From an uncultured Helicobacteraceae bacterium (GTDB lineage: Bacteria; Campylobacterota; Campylobacteria; Campylobacterales; UBA6016): a stretch of 42,048 nt of DNA. Shown piece after piece: positions 16,551 through 26,392 of the stretch (positions are counted from its first letter, which is position 1; each line of letters starts with the position of its first letter). Made by a program: the position numbers and the translations under genes. The notes under the pieces are model-generated. The model was given only the letters and a program-made list of their open reading frames with translations, made no database searches and was not told where the DNA came from. Location of the stretch: assembly GCA_937973585.1 (NCBI GenBank), contig CALJKN010000172.1:1-42048 (forward strand), given 5' to 3'.

Positions 16551-18013
16551 CCTACAAACGAAACCACTATCTCCTCTAGCTTCGATACATCCGCCGGAGC
16601 TTTTTTCTCCTCTTTATAATCAAGCAGTTTTTCGATATCCGGATGGAGCGTATAGCCGAATCTCTCTTTTACAAAAGCTATCGCCTCCATGTCGCTAAGA
16701 CCTGATTTTGACGGCTCTATCGAAGCGGCAACATTCGGTGAAAATTTCGTCCACTCGGCGGTTGAATACATAACCGTTTTTCTGCCGGAATCTTTTTTGT
16801 ACGATTTTAGGCAAAGAGCGGTGTGCGGATCCATCAAATACCCTTTTAAGCCGTACTCTGCAATTATCTGCCTAGAGTAGTCGTCATCTCCGTAAGTAGC
16901 CTCAAAATCAACCTTTAGAGCCTTTAGTTCAGAATCTGTCAATTTGTAGTATCTGTTTTTGGATAGCTCTTCCATCAACTCTTTTGTCCGCTCATTTCCG
17001 AACTTATCAAAAAATATCCTCTCAATATTGGATGAGATTAAAATATCCATAGCCGGAGAGATGGTTTTTACCAGATCTTTATCCCTAAGGTCGTACACAC
17101 CCTCCTCTATCAATTGGGTAAGGACATTATTTGCATTTGAGGCGATCTTTATTTTACCTATAGGTAGCCCCATCCGTTTTGCATAGTAACCGCCTAGTGC
17201 ATTTCCGAAGTTTCCGGACGGAACTATAATATCGATAGGCTCCCCTACCCCAATCTCCCCTTTTTTTAGAAGTTGCAGGTAGGCATAAAAATGGTAAACG
17301 GTCTGAAACGCTATACGCCCAAAGTTTACCGAGTTTGCGGCAGATACTTTGTAGCCCATAGCCTCTAGCTTTTCTTTGAACTCGGACGAGGCCAATAGGT
17401 TTTTGAGAGCGCTTTGCGCATCGTCAAAGCTCCCCTCTATGGCGACAACCTTTAGATTTCCGCCGTCCAAATCGAGCATTTGGTATTTTTGGATATCACT
17501 GGTTCCACCGTCCGGATAAAGGCAAACGACTTTGACGTTTTTTGCCCCTTGCAATGTTTTTAGGGCGGCAGGTCCCGTATCGCCGCTTGTGGCAGTCATC
17601 ACCAGATATTTTTGGTTCTCTTTGTCGGCCAAATCCGAAAATATAGAACCGAACGGTTGGAGTGCCATATCTTTGAATGCTCTGGTAGGCCCATGGTATA
17701 GCTCACACACAAACAAATCATCCTCTATTTTTGAGAGCGGAGCCGAATCACCGGAGTCAAATGAGTCATATCTAGCCAAAGCCCTATCCAAAACTGACGG
17801 CTCAATATCAAAATCAAAAATCCCGAAAATTGCTTTTGCTAAATCTTTGTACGATAAATCTTTTGCCGATAGTAAAAAATCGGCATCGATTGTCGGCATA
17901 TTTTTTGGAGAGTAGAGACCGCCGTAGCTAGCTGACGGGCTAAGAAGTGCCCTTGAAAACGTAACGCTTGACGGATTCTTCCCGTCATTTCCTCTAGTTT
18001 CGGTAAATATCAT
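16547..18013 (-). CDS. thrC: Threonine synthase
   Basis: ThrC converts O-phosphohomoserine to threonine using PLP. The 488-residue protein has the N-terminal TETRGND and VTFSRALLSPSASYGGLY, the PLP-lysine motif HGPTRAFKDMALQ, TATSGDTGPAAL, the phosphate-binding PSGNFGNALGGYYAKRMGLP and the late ANNVLTQLIEEG segment. This is the long bacterial form. The ATG at 18013 (MIFTETRG) is preferred over the TTG at 18052 because the family starts at this point, although its ribosome site is weak. It is monocistronic as far as can be seen, lying downstream of the porin gene with a terminator between them. Confidence 0.95.
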   Translation of the reverse strand: MIFTETRGNDGKNPSSVTFSRALLSPSASYGGLYSPKNMPTIDADFLLSAKDLSYKDLAKAIFGIFDFDIEPSVLDRALARYDSFDSGDSAPLSKIEDDLFVCELYHGPTRAFKDMALQPFGSIFSDLADKENQKYLVMTATSGDTGPAALKTLQGAKNVKVVCLYPDGGTSDIQKYQMLDLDGGNLKVVAIEGSFDDAQSALKNLLASSEFKEKLEAMGYKVSAANSVNFGRIAFQTVYHFYAYLQLLKKGEIGVGEPIDIIVPSGNFGNALGGYYAKRMGLPIGKIKIASNANNVLTQLIEEGVYDLRDKDLVKTISPAMDILISSNIERIFFDKFGNERTKELMEELSKNRYYKLTDSELKALKVDFEATYGDDDYSRQIIAEYGLKGYLMDPHTALCLKSYKKDSGRKTVMYSTAEWTKFSPNVAASIEPSKSGLSDMEAIAFVKERFGYTLHPDIEKLLDYKEEKKAPADVSKLEEIVVSFVG

Positions 18014-18091
18014 ATTAAGAAAATCCCGTATTTTTTGGTCGTATTTTAGCAAAATAGGGCTTTGCCGGAAATTTGAGAATTAATCAAAAGT

Positions 18092-18114
18092 AAAAAAGGC
18101 GGGGTATACCCGCC
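18092..18114 (-). terminator. Intrinsic terminator of the porin gene
   Basis: On the minus strand GGCGGG pairs with CCCGCC (18114-18098) across a short loop, followed by TTTTTT. It sits 50 bases after the porin stop and before thrC. Confidence 0.85.
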
Positions 18115-18163
18115 AATTTGAAATATAAGGAGTTTGAGGAGTTATTTATGGGACGCTAGGCTA

Positions 18164-19537
18164 TTACCATTTTACTTCAGCAGTCAACATATAGACGTTT
18201 TTATCTACGCATGTTTCAGCCGCAGCACAATTGTCCACTCTTGTAGCAGCTGCAGTTTGCCCTTTGTCTTTTATGTTTTTACCAGAAGCTATATAGGTCA
18301 CGTTTTTGCTAGCTTTATATGCTACACCATAGATGATTTGTTTTACATCTTCTGTTTTTGTGTACTCTTTGCCTGTATTATCCGTGGCATCTTTGACATG
18401 TGCATCATATCTACCGATAATCGTCCAGTCTTTAACAGGTCTGATTTCACCGTTGATTGACCAACCTTTGATGTCTACTTTTTTAGAACCGTCGTTTTTG
18501 TAGTCATCGTTTGAGGCAAAGTATTGACCGGCGATCAAGCCATACGGATGGTTGTAAACACCATGAATACCCCAGTATTTTCTGTCGTATTTATCGGTAG
18601 CACCGAAGTTTGAAGTCTCAGCCTTATGGTCAAAGCTTGCTAGTCCGTAAGTAGAAATATGCGCATACTGATCTTTTGTCACATCATATTTACCTACTTT
18701 TTTACCGTCACCTAGTAGATGTCCTGTTAGTCTCCACTCATAAGACATGCCGTTGCTATCGTTTTGGTTTGCACCACCTTTATCTGCATGGTAGCCTTCA
18801 CCGTTAAAAATACCGATTTCAGACGTGAAATAATCAAATTTTGACTTCAGGTTAATACCCAAATCTGCAGAGTTTACTAGGTCAGGGCCGGCTTCCGTAG
18901 CGGTACCTTTATGCTCAAGGGCAACCTTGTTGAATGATCTGTAGTACCAACCGTTATGCTCTTCATAGTCTATCCAAGGTCTATGCACAACACCTATCTC
19001 AGCACCCGTGTTTGGAAGAAAAGGTACGCTATCTAGCCAAAGATATGCATATTTAATAAATACGTCTGCATAGCCGCTGTTTTGAGAACTAGGCGTGTAA
19101 GAGTAAGTTCCCTTGCTGTTATTAAAGCTTGAATCTGCTGCAGATGCAAGCTCTTTTGTAGCATCCATAGTAACTCTTAGGTAGTCTTTGTCGTTTAGGT
19201 ATGCTTTTACTTGGACATAGTTTCTTCTAAACTCAAAGCCTTGAGAGTTATTGTTTGTGCCGTCTTGAACTCTAGGGTTCGCAGATGTAAAACCTAGATA
19301 GTGAGTACCGCTAAATTCCAATTTTTTTGCCTTAGAAGTTACCGGAATACCTTTTACCTCTTTGCCCATTAGCTCAGCTACGTTGTTTTCTTGAATAAAG
19401 CTTCCAAGTTTTTGTCTATTTTCACCCGGCTCCGTAAATATCTGTTTTGTTTGGATGTCTTCGTATAGCGTGATTCCGCTAGCAGAGGCTATAGAGGCCA
19501 GTGCCAGACAAGCCGCAATAGAGGCTTTTAGTTTCAT
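18164..19537 (-). CDS. Major outer-membrane porin, Campylobacterota type
   Basis: The 457-residue protein has a signal peptide (MKLKASIAACLALASIASAS, cleavage near residue 20) and then alternating beta-strand sequence rich in Tyr, Asn, Gly and Asp. It ends in VYMLTAEVKW with the terminal aromatic residue used for outer-membrane insertion. It resembles the OprD/MOMP-like porins of the phylum: YVQVKAYLNDKDYLRVTMD, GAEIGVVHRPWIDYEE, WGIHGVYNHPYGLIAGQYF. Two cysteines near the end (NCAAAETC) could form a disulfide in an external loop. AAGGG lies 7 bases before the ATG. A strong terminator and a dedicated intergenic region suggest high, independent expression. Confidence 0.9.
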   Translation of the reverse strand: MKLKASIAACLALASIASASGITLYEDIQTKQIFTEPGENRQKLGSFIQENNVAELMGKEVKGIPVTSKAKKLEFSGTHYLGFTSANPRVQDGTNNNSQGFEFRRNYVQVKAYLNDKDYLRVTMDATKELASAADSSFNNSKGTYSYTPSSQNSGYADVFIKYAYLWLDSVPFLPNTGAEIGVVHRPWIDYEEHNGWYYRSFNKVALEHKGTATEAGPDLVNSADLGINLKSKFDYFTSEIGIFNGEGYHADKGGANQNDSNGMSYEWRLTGHLLGDGKKVGKYDVTKDQYAHISTYGLASFDHKAETSNFGATDKYDRKYWGIHGVYNHPYGLIAGQYFASNDDYKNDGSKKVDIKGWSINGEIRPVKDWTIIGRYDAHVKDATDNTGKEYTKTEDVKQIIYGVAYKASKNVTYIASGKNIKDKGQTAAATRVDNCAAAETCVDKNVYMLTAEVKW

Positions 19538-19633
19538 ATATCAACCCTTTTAGATTAGAATTTTTTTGCGGTCAGATTTTACCCGTGGCCTGTTACGAAA
19601 CGATTACACCTCTGTATTAAAACCAAACCCTAC

Positions 19634-19639
19634 TATAAT
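19634..19639 (+). promoter_or_regulatory. -10 box of polA
   Basis: A perfect TATAAT lies 33 bases before the polA ATG, in the 135-base region shared with the divergent porin gene. No matching -35 is visible at 17 bases. Confidence 0.55.
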
Positions 19640-19672
19640 ACGCCCAAAACCACACATTACGGACACTACGAT

Positions 19673-22351
19673 ATGCAAAAAACAGTCACGCTGATTGATA
19701 CATTCGGATTTTTTTTTAGAAGCTACTTTGCAATGCCGCCGCTAAAGAGCAAAAGCGGTTTTCCGACGGGGCTTTTGACCGGATTTTTGAACTTTTTGTC
19801 GAGATTTTCAAAAGAGCACGATACCGATTACATCATCTTTTGTCTGGAGAGCAAAACAAAAGGGTTTCGGGAGGATATTTATGCCGACTACAAGGGGAAT
19901 CGACCGGATGCTCCGGAGGATTTTAAGGCACAACTACCGATAGCGATAGAGTGGCTCTCAAAACTGGGGCTAAAAACGATGTCCGTTGACGGATATGAGG
20001 CAGACGACATCATAGCGGCAATGGCAAAAATAGCCAAAAACGACGGCATGGCTGTAAGGGTCGTGAGCCATGATAAGGATCTGTATCAGTTGATAGACGG
20101 CGAAAAGGTGACGATTTGGGATCCGTCCAAAAAAACAGTTATTGACGAAGCCGGATGTATAGAAAAATTCGGAGTTCACCCGACATTGTTTATAGATTTT
20201 CAGAGTCTTGTGGGCGACAGCGTGGATAATGTCCCCGGAGTAAAAGGGATAGGGCCAAAAACTGCAGCTAAACTGATAAACGAATATAAAACGATAGAGA
20301 ATCTATATGAACATATAGAGGAGATCGGCGGAAGGACAAAAGAGCTTTTGGTTGCGGGGTGCGAAAACGCATTTATGAGCAAACGGTTGGTCTGCCTGCA
20401 AGACGATGCGGTAGATCTCATAGACTATGATGGCTCGGCACTACCTGAAGCTATTGATTTCTCCCTCATACGAGACGAGATGCTCACCTATGACATCCGT
20501 CACCTCCTCCAAAAAGCATCTTTGTTTGAGGAGTCAAAACCAAAACCGACAGATAAAAAAACCGAAAAAGAACCAAACTATATAACACTTGACACCCCAC
20601 AAAAACTATCAGATGCGATCTCCAAAATACCGGCAGATGCCGTCGTAGCATTCGATACCGAGACAAATTCGCTAGATACCAAAATCGCAAAGACGGTCGG
20701 TTTTTCGTTTGCATACAATACCGACGAAGCATACTATGTCCCCCTCGCACACTCATATCTAGGCGTAGGCGAACAGATTTCATGCGAAGAGGCAAAAAAG
20801 TGGCTGAATACGCTGTTTGAGAGAAAAATAGTCGGCCATAATTTAAAATTTGATATCGGCGTAGTATGGGATATGCTAGATGAGTGTAACAGGCATATTC
20901 ACGCCGACACTATGATTCTTTGTTGGATGTTTGCTCCGGATATGGCGGTTTCACTCGATGCAAACGCAAAACGGATGTTTGGGCACGAGATGATAAAGTA
21001 CAAAGAGACGGTAAAAACCGGAGACGATTTTTCTGCCGTTTCTATCGAAGAGGCGACAAAATACGCCGCAGAAGATGCTTTGTATACCCTCAAAATCTAT
21101 AACGAGCTATATCCTAAATTACAAAACGACGAGAAACAGATGTTTGATGATTTTGTAAATATCGAAATGCCGTTTATTTTTGTTTTGTTTTTTATGGAGA
21201 GAGCCGGAATCAGGGTAAATGTAAACATCCTAAAAGAGCTTTTGGCCGCTACGGACGAAGATATCGAGGGGCTCAAAAAAGAGATTTTTTCACTTACCGA
21301 TTCGGAATTCAACATAAATTCTACAAAACAGCTCTCGGAGGTTTTGTATCAAAAGCTAGGGCTTGACTCCAAAAAAAAGACAAAAACAGGGCTAAGTACC
21401 GACGAGAGAACTCTGACAAAAATGTTAGATTCTCATCCGGTGATCGAAAAAATACTCCTCTACAGGGAGGTTTTTAAGCTAAAAAGTACCTATCTGGAGC
21501 CGATGATAGAGCTATCCAAAAAAAATCCGGAATCAAAAATATATACAAACTTTCTGCAAACCGGAACAGCTACGGGTAGACTATCAAGCAAAAATCCGAA
21601 CCTCCAGAATATCCCTACAAAAACAGAGAGCTCCAGACGGATTAGATACGCATTTGAGGCCGGAGAGGGGATGAGTCTAATTGGGCTTGACTACTCGCAG
21701 ATAGAGCTCAGACTTTTGGCTCATTATAGCAAGGATGAGACATTAGTAAGGGCGTTTTTGGAGGATAGGGACATACATCTGGAGACCTCTCAAAAAATAT
21801 TTGGAGAGTCAAAGGCAAAAGAAAATAGAAACAAAGCCAAAACAATCAATTTCGGCTTACTATACGGGATGGGGAGTCAGAAACTATCCGATACTTTACA
21901 GATAAGCGTCAAGGAGGCAAAGGGGCTGATTGATAGCTATTTTGCGTCATTTCCTACGGTAAAAGAGTTTTTGGAGTCTATAAAAGACGGAGCAAAGAGG
22001 GATGGTTTTGTAAAGACACTATCTGGGCGAAAAAGATTTTTTGATTTTAAAAACATTGGAGCCAGAGACGAGGCAACATACTTGCGGGAGGCCGTAAATA
22101 CGGTATTTCAAGGCTCTGCCGCAGACATCATCAAAACTGCAATGATCAAAATTGACGATTATATAACAAAAAATAATATAAACGCCAAGATGATTTTACA
22201 AATACACGATGAGCTCATTTTTGAGTGTGCCGAAAAAGACTCCGAAAAGGCAGCCTCCATATTTCAAGGGGTTATGGAGTCGGTAGTAAAACTGGAGGTT
22301 CCGCTCAAAACCTCTGTAAATATAGGTAAAAACTGGGGTGAACTCAAATAA
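19673..22351 (+). CDS. polA: DNA polymerase I
   Basis: The 892-residue enzyme fills gaps and removes Okazaki primers. The N-terminal 5' nuclease (about 1-290) shows FRSYFAMPPL, YKGNRPDAPEDF, GYEADDIIA, SHDKDLYQL and GDSVDNVPGVKGIGPKTA. The 3'-5' exonuclease (about 300-490) keeps catalytic acidic residues: VAFDTETNSLDT, GHNLKFDIG and YAAEDALYT. The polymerase domain has motif A (GLDYSQIELRLLAHYS), motif B (RNKAKTINFGLLYGMG) and motif C (LQIHDELIFE). Proofreading therefore appears intact, unlike in Taq polymerase. ccsBA follows on the same strand after 62 bases. Confidence 0.97.
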   Translation: MQKTVTLIDTFGFFFRSYFAMPPLKSKSGFPTGLLTGFLNFLSRFSKEHDTDYIIFCLESKTKGFREDIYADYKGNRPDAPEDFKAQLPIAIEWLSKLGLKTMSVDGYEADDIIAAMAKIAKNDGMAVRVVSHDKDLYQLIDGEKVTIWDPSKKTVIDEAGCIEKFGVHPTLFIDFQSLVGDSVDNVPGVKGIGPKTAAKLINEYKTIENLYEHIEEIGGRTKELLVAGCENAFMSKRLVCLQDDAVDLIDYDGSALPEAIDFSLIRDEMLTYDIRHLLQKASLFEESKPKPTDKKTEKEPNYITLDTPQKLSDAISKIPADAVVAFDTETNSLDTKIAKTVGFSFAYNTDEAYYVPLAHSYLGVGEQISCEEAKKWLNTLFERKIVGHNLKFDIGVVWDMLDECNRHIHADTMILCWMFAPDMAVSLDANAKRMFGHEMIKYKETVKTGDDFSAVSIEEATKYAAEDALYTLKIYNELYPKLQNDEKQMFDDFVNIEMPFIFVLFFMERAGIRVNVNILKELLAATDEDIEGLKKEIFSLTDSEFNINSTKQLSEVLYQKLGLDSKKKTKTGLSTDERTLTKMLDSHPVIEKILLYREVFKLKSTYLEPMIELSKKNPESKIYTNFLQTGTATGRLSSKNPNLQNIPTKTESSRRIRYAFEAGEGMSLIGLDYSQIELRLLAHYSKDETLVRAFLEDRDIHLETSQKIFGESKAKENRNKAKTINFGLLYGMGSQKLSDTLQISVKEAKGLIDSYFASFPTVKEFLESIKDGAKRDGFVKTLSGRKRFFDFKNIGARDEATYLREAVNTVFQGSAADIIKTAMIKIDDYITKNNINAKMILQIHDELIFECAEKDSEKAASIFQGVMESVVKLEVPLKTSVNIGKNWGELK

Positions 22352-22359
22352 GACAAGAG

Positions 22360-22379
22360 CTAAAAAAATATTTTTTTAG
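22360..22379. repeat. Perfect AT-rich palindrome after polA
   Basis: CTAAAAAAAT at 22360-22369 is followed at once by its complement ATTTTTTTAG. The 20-base palindrome has a long A-run and T-run and could act as a weak bidirectional terminator between polA and ccsBA. Confidence 0.5.
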
Positions 22380-22413
22380 TAGAATTGCGCAAACTTTTTT
22401 TCGGTAGGTTCAA

Positions 22414-25400
22414 ATGAAGCGTATCCTTGATTTTGTAGCGTCGATGTGGCTTGCATCGATATTTTTGTTTATTTTTGCGGCCGCAAGTGCCGTTGCGACG
22501 TTCGTCGAAAACGACTACGGAACGGCAGGAGCAAAAGCTCTTGTCTATAATGCCGGATGGTTTGAGGGGGTGATGGTATTTTTGGCTCTCTCGCTTCTCA
22601 TCAATATCGTCAGACAAAAACTTTATACAAAAGAGAAGTTGGCAAGCGGGCTTATGCATAGCTCTTTTATCATAATACTGATAGGTGCCGCTATCACCAG
22701 ATACGCCGGATATGAAGGGATAATGCACATCAGAGAAGGGGAGAGTACAAACAAAATACTATCTGCCGATACATACATAACGGTTGTCACGGAATCAAAG
22801 GGTGCCAAAAACGTCCTTGAGGAGAAGATGCTAATCTCAAAAGATAAAGAGCAAAAATTTGAAAAAACAGTCAATTTTGAGGGTAAAAACGTCGAGGTAA
22901 CACTAAAAGAGGTAATCCCAAACGCAGTCAAACAAATAGAAGAGCAAAAAAGCGGTGGGAAGCCTATGATCTCACTCGTTATCGCAACCGATGGAGAGAC
23001 TCCGAGCCAAAAGATGCTAGAACCGAAAAGCAAACTGATAGAGCACGGCATCACATTTGAACTAGCAGAAGATTCGGCGCTAAACTCTGAAACCCCGGCG
23101 GTCAGATTTTTTGCCGCAAACTCAAAAATGTACTTTATAGCCAACAAAGACATAGAGTACATGAGCATGGCAGACAAAGACAGTGGAATATATAAAAAAA
23201 ATGAGATCAACGAATTTATAAAAGGAAAACTCTACAACATAGACGGTATTAGCTTTGTCCCTAGACTCATAACAACGTCAGGGGTTGTAAAGTTAGTTAG
23301 CGCAAAACAAAAGATGAAGGGGCAAAGTCTGGATGACGCCTTGGTGTTTGAACTAAAAAGCGGAGGTGAAACAAAAAGTGTAACGGTCATGGGTCAGCCG
23401 CAAAGTGCCGGAGAGAGCGCAAAAGCTATATTTAAAGAGCTAAACGTATCGGTCTCATACGGCTCAAAAGAGCTTGAAATCCCTGTCACGCTAAAGCTGA
23501 AAGATTTTATTTTATCAAGATACCCAGGCTCCATGAGCCCGTCATCATACGAGTCTGTCGTGTCGGTGACGGAAGGCGGGAAAAGCTTTGACGAGAGGAT
23601 ATATATGAACCATACACTAGATGCCGCAGGATTTAGATTTTTCCAATCCTCATACGACCCTGACGAAAAAGGGACGATACTTTCAGTATCAAAAGACCCG
23701 GGCAAGCTGCCTACCTACTTTGGGTATCTCTTGATGGGATTATCTATGATGTGGCTACTCATAAACAAAAACTCGAGATTTAGAAAATTAAACGGGCTTT
23801 TGGATCTTCAAAAAGCATCGGCCGTCGTAGCGTTTTTGGCCATACTGTTTACATCGGACCTAAAAGCCGAAAACAACGGCTCCGTAGCGATGCAGTCGCA
23901 ATCGGTTATCAGTAGCGCAAAAGCGGTAAACAAAGAGGTTGCGGATGCATTTTCAACACTTCTGGTGCAGGATTTTCAAGGGAGGATAAAACCGGTCAAC
24001 ACCCTTGCGGTCGAGATAATGGACAAAGTAACCGGTAGCGAAACGTTTGATGGGATGAGCGCAAACGAGGTTATGCTTGGGATGCTACTGGAGCCTAAAA
24101 GCTGGCAACAAATCAAATTTATCAAAGTCACGCATCCGGAGATAAAAAAGCTTTTAGGGATGGGGGCGGATGACAAAAAGGCGGCCTTTGTAGATTTTTT
24201 TGATGAAAATATGGGGCAAACCGCTTACAAACTTGGGATGTATGTAGAGGATGCGAACAGAAAAAAACCATCCGAGCGTGGAACTCTAGACAAAGATATA
24301 CTAAAAATAGATGAGAGATTAAATATCCTCTATATGGTTTATAGCGGACAACTCCTAAAGATTTTCCCAAAACCGTCAGATCCAAATAATGCATGGATAG
24401 ATCCGGCTCAAGCGGTAATGACTCTGGATCAAAACCTGTCTCACGGTATAAAATCTAATCTCGGTGCTTTCTTTTCCGATGCCTCCGAGTCGGCATCAAA
24501 TCCGTCCAAAGTTGCTTCCGCTATGCAAAAAATAGAGTGGATTAAATCGTTGCAGGCAAAATACGGAAGTGCGGTAATGCCGCCGGAACAGAAATTAAAA
24601 ACAGAGATTTTGTACAACAAGCTAAATATCTTTAAAAACTTGATTTATTTATATCTACTTGCAGGTTTCATACTACTGATAACCGAGTTTGCATCTCTGA
24701 CAAAAGAGTCCAAATGGGCTAATGTCACCAGAAATATATCACTTGTCGCCCTGACGTTTGGATTTGTCCTGCATACCGCTAACCTAGCCGCTAGATGGTA
24801 TATCTCAGGTCATGCGCCTTGGAGTGACGGATATGAGTCTATGACGTATATAGCATGGGCAACAACTCTAGCGGGACTACTATTTGTCAAAAAATCGTCG
24901 TTTACATTGGCTCTAACCGCCATACTCTCGGGCATAGTCCTATTCGTAGCTCACCTCAGCTGGATGGATCCGCAAATCACAAATATCGTTCCGGTACTAA
25001 AATCATACTGGCTCACTATCCACGTCTCTATGATTACCGCTAGTTATGGGTTTTTGGGGCTTGGGGCACTCATCGGTTTTGTTTGTCTCATACTCTTTAC
25101 GGTAAGAAGCAACATTAATCCGCTTATAGACAAAAAAATCAGGGAGCTTGCGGTAATCAACGAAATGACCCTTATCGTAGGGCTTTTCATGTTAACCGTC
25201 GGTAACTTTTTGGGAGGCGTATGGGCAAACGAGAGCTGGGGACGATACTGGGGATGGGATCCGAAAGAGACATGGGCGCTTGTATCGATACTTATCTACA
25301 CGATAGTCGTGCACTCCAGATATATTCCCAAACTAAACTCCCCTTATGTTTTATCGGTACTATCTATGTTTGCATTTTGTTCGATCGTAATGACCTATTT

Positions 25401-25557
25401 TGGGGTAAACTTTTACTTATCGGGGCTACACTCATACGCACAAGGCGATCCTGTTCCGGTTCCGACATTTGTTTATGTATGTTTAGCGGTAATGGTGACT
25501 ATATCTATAACGGCATTTGCAAAAAGGGATTTAAAACTATTAAAACCATCTAATTAA
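22414..25557 (+). CDS. ccsBA: Fused ResB-CcsA cytochrome c synthase (system II)
   Basis: This 1047-residue membrane protein exports heme and attaches it to CxxCH motifs of c-type cytochromes. The N-terminal half is ResB/CcsB: membrane helices near residues 13-30, 48-66 and 76-93, a large periplasmic region with VFELKSGGETK and FFQSSYDPDEKGTILSVSKD, and a fourth helix near 435. The C-terminal third is CcsA: about eight helices and the tryptophan-rich heme-handling WWD segment WGRYWGWDPKETWALVSILI, with histidines in GFVLHTANLAARW, LTIHVSM and VVHSRY. The single-chain fusion is the usual form in Campylobacterota. A TAGGTTCAA ribosome site and a possible -10 (TAGAAT, 22380-22385) precede the ATG. 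A terminator follows. Confidence 0.95.
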   Translation: MKRILDFVASMWLASIFLFIFAAASAVATFVENDYGTAGAKALVYNAGWFEGVMVFLALSLLINIVRQKLYTKEKLASGLMHSSFIIILIGAAITRYAGYEGIMHIREGESTNKILSADTYITVVTESKGAKNVLEEKMLISKDKEQKFEKTVNFEGKNVEVTLKEVIPNAVKQIEEQKSGGKPMISLVIATDGETPSQKMLEPKSKLIEHGITFELAEDSALNSETPAVRFFAANSKMYFIANKDIEYMSMADKDSGIYKKNEINEFIKGKLYNIDGISFVPRLITTSGVVKLVSAKQKMKGQSLDDALVFELKSGGETKSVTVMGQPQSAGESAKAIFKELNVSVSYGSKELEIPVTLKLKDFILSRYPGSMSPSSYESVVSVTEGGKSFDERIYMNHTLDAAGFRFFQSSYDPDEKGTILSVSKDPGKLPTYFGYLLMGLSMMWLLINKNSRFRKLNGLLDLQKASAVVAFLAILFTSDLKAENNGSVAMQSQSVISSAKAVNKEVADAFSTLLVQDFQGRIKPVNTLAVEIMDKVTGSETFDGMSANEVMLGMLLEPKSWQQIKFIKVTHPEIKKLLGMGADDKKAAFVDFFDENMGQTAYKLGMYVEDANRKKPSERGTLDKDILKIDERLNILYMVYSGQLLKIFPKPSDPNNAWIDPAQAVMTLDQNLSHGIKSNLGAFFSDASESASNPSKVASAMQKIEWIKSLQAKYGSAVMPPEQKLKTEILYNKLNIFKNLIYLYLLAGFILLITEFASLTKESKWANVTRNISLVALTFGFVLHTANLAARWYISGHAPWSDGYESMTYIAWATTLAGLLFVKKSSFTLALTAILSGIVLFVAHLSWMDPQITNIVPVLKSYWLTIHVSMITASYGFLGLGALIGFVCLILFTVRSNINPLIDKKIRELAVINEMTLIVGLFMLTVGNFLGGVWANESWGRYWGWDPKETWALVSILIYTIVVHSRYIPKLNSPYVLSVLSMFAFCSIVMTYFGVNFYLSGLHSYAQGDPVPVPTFVYVCLAVMVTISITAFAKRDLKLLKPSN

Positions 25558-25558
25558 T

Positions 25559-25622
25559 CCTCACATTTTAGGCAAAGCCTAAAATGAGGTCTTCAGCGTG
25601 AGGGCTCTCGCAACTAATTGCT
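25559..25622 (-). repeat. Intergenic palindromic repeat element, copy B
   Basis: This inverted copy of the element at 12741-12801 lies directly after the ccsBA stop. On the minus strand it reads TAGTTGCGAGAGC, a 6-base variable part, GCTGAAGACC, and then a strong hairpin with arms CATTTTAGGC/GCCTAAAATG around AAA. The arms differ from copy A but pair perfectly. Confidence 0.7.
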
Positions 25623-25642
25623 GGAGTTTAGCTTGCAGAAGT

Positions 25643-25667
25643 GGGGTTGCCTAAGCCCCAATTTTTT
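25643..25667 (+). terminator. Intrinsic terminator of ccsBA
   Basis: GGGGTT (25643-25648) pairs with the AGCCCC side ending at 25659 around a short loop, followed by six T. It lies 86 bases after the ccsBA stop and 7 bases before the convergent gene's stop. Confidence 0.75.
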
Positions 25668-25673
25668 GGCTTT

Positions 25674-26168
25674 TTAACCGTGTACTCCGGATACTTTTTT
25701 GAGGCTTGAATTTGATTCGTTGTGTTCGGCCTCTTTTTTCTCTTTTTCCCCTACTTTTGCAGGATCTTCACTTTTCACCTCCATTTGGACGCTACTTTTT
25801 TTGGACTCAGCGTTTATAACGGTTTTTTTAGCGGTCGGTTTTTTCTTTTTTGTTTTTACCGGCTTGCAAACTACTTTCGGTTTTTTCTTTTTCGCTACGA
25901 CTTTTTTTACCTCTGGAGCTTTTTCAACTACAACCGCTACCGGAGTCTCTTTTTTGTTTTCCGATTGTTTGAGCATATTACCTATCAGCTGCCCCATTTC
26001 GCTAGCAGGGTTCACATCCTCTATCACGACTCTTTGTGGAGCATCGGATGAGTGTCTCCTCTCCTCTTTTGCCGCCTCCGGTTGTTTACCGGATTCGCTT
26101 CGTATTATGAAGTTATCGGCAAACATAAAAGAGCAAGCCACACCGGCCAAAAGCACCGCTTTTTTCAT
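25674..26168 (-). CDS. Exported lysine-rich low-complexity protein, function unknown
   Basis: The 164-residue protein begins with a signal peptide (MKKAVLLAGVACSFMFADN, cleavage near residue 17) and has no further membrane helix. The mature part is hydrophilic and probably disordered. It has a central run of Lys, Val and Pro (about 85-120; VVAKKKKPKVVCKPVKTKKK), with one cysteine, and Glu/Lys/Ser-rich flanks. AAAGGTGG precedes the ATG. No known family is recognised. The basic central part might bind a polyanion such as peptidoglycan-linked polymers or lipopolysaccharide; that is only a guess from charge. It is divergent from the sensor kinase gene at 26393. Confidence 0.75.
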   Translation of the reverse strand: MKKAVLLAGVACSFMFADNFIIRSESGKQPEAAKEERRHSSDAPQRVVIEDVNPASEMGQLIGNMLKQSENKKETPVAVVVEKAPEVKKVVAKKKKPKVVCKPVKTKKKKPTAKKTVINAESKKSSVQMEVKSEDPAKVGEKEKKEAEHNESNSSLKKVSGVHG

Positions 26169-26269
26169 TCTACCACCTTTTAAAAATAGATTTGACGTAG
26201 CCCTTTGAAAAAGGCAATTATACGCCCTTTGCTTTATTCTAGCAAATTTTGAACCAAAATTAAAAATAT

Positions 26270-26346
26270 GCTAACCGAAAGCTAACAATGCTATACGGAT
26301 GCTAATCATTTCGGGCATAATTTAGGCATAATTTAGGCATAATTAC
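26270..26346 (+). promoter_or_regulatory. Tandem 11-bp repeat array upstream of a sensor kinase
   Basis: Four GCTAA-type units begin at 26270, 26281, 26290 (GCTAT) and 26301, and three GGCATAATTTA-type 11-mers begin at 26314, 26325 and 26336. Steps are 11, 9, 11, 13, 11 and 11 bases, so most units sit on one face of the helix. OmpR/PhoB-type response regulators bind direct repeats with this period. Each CATAAT unit also resembles a -10 box. The array ends 46 bases before the kinase ATG and lies between divergent genes, so either or both could be controlled. Confidence 0.65.
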
Positions 26347-26392
26347 GGTTTTTAAAAAGCAAACCCGATAATTAAAAACATAAGAGACAAAA

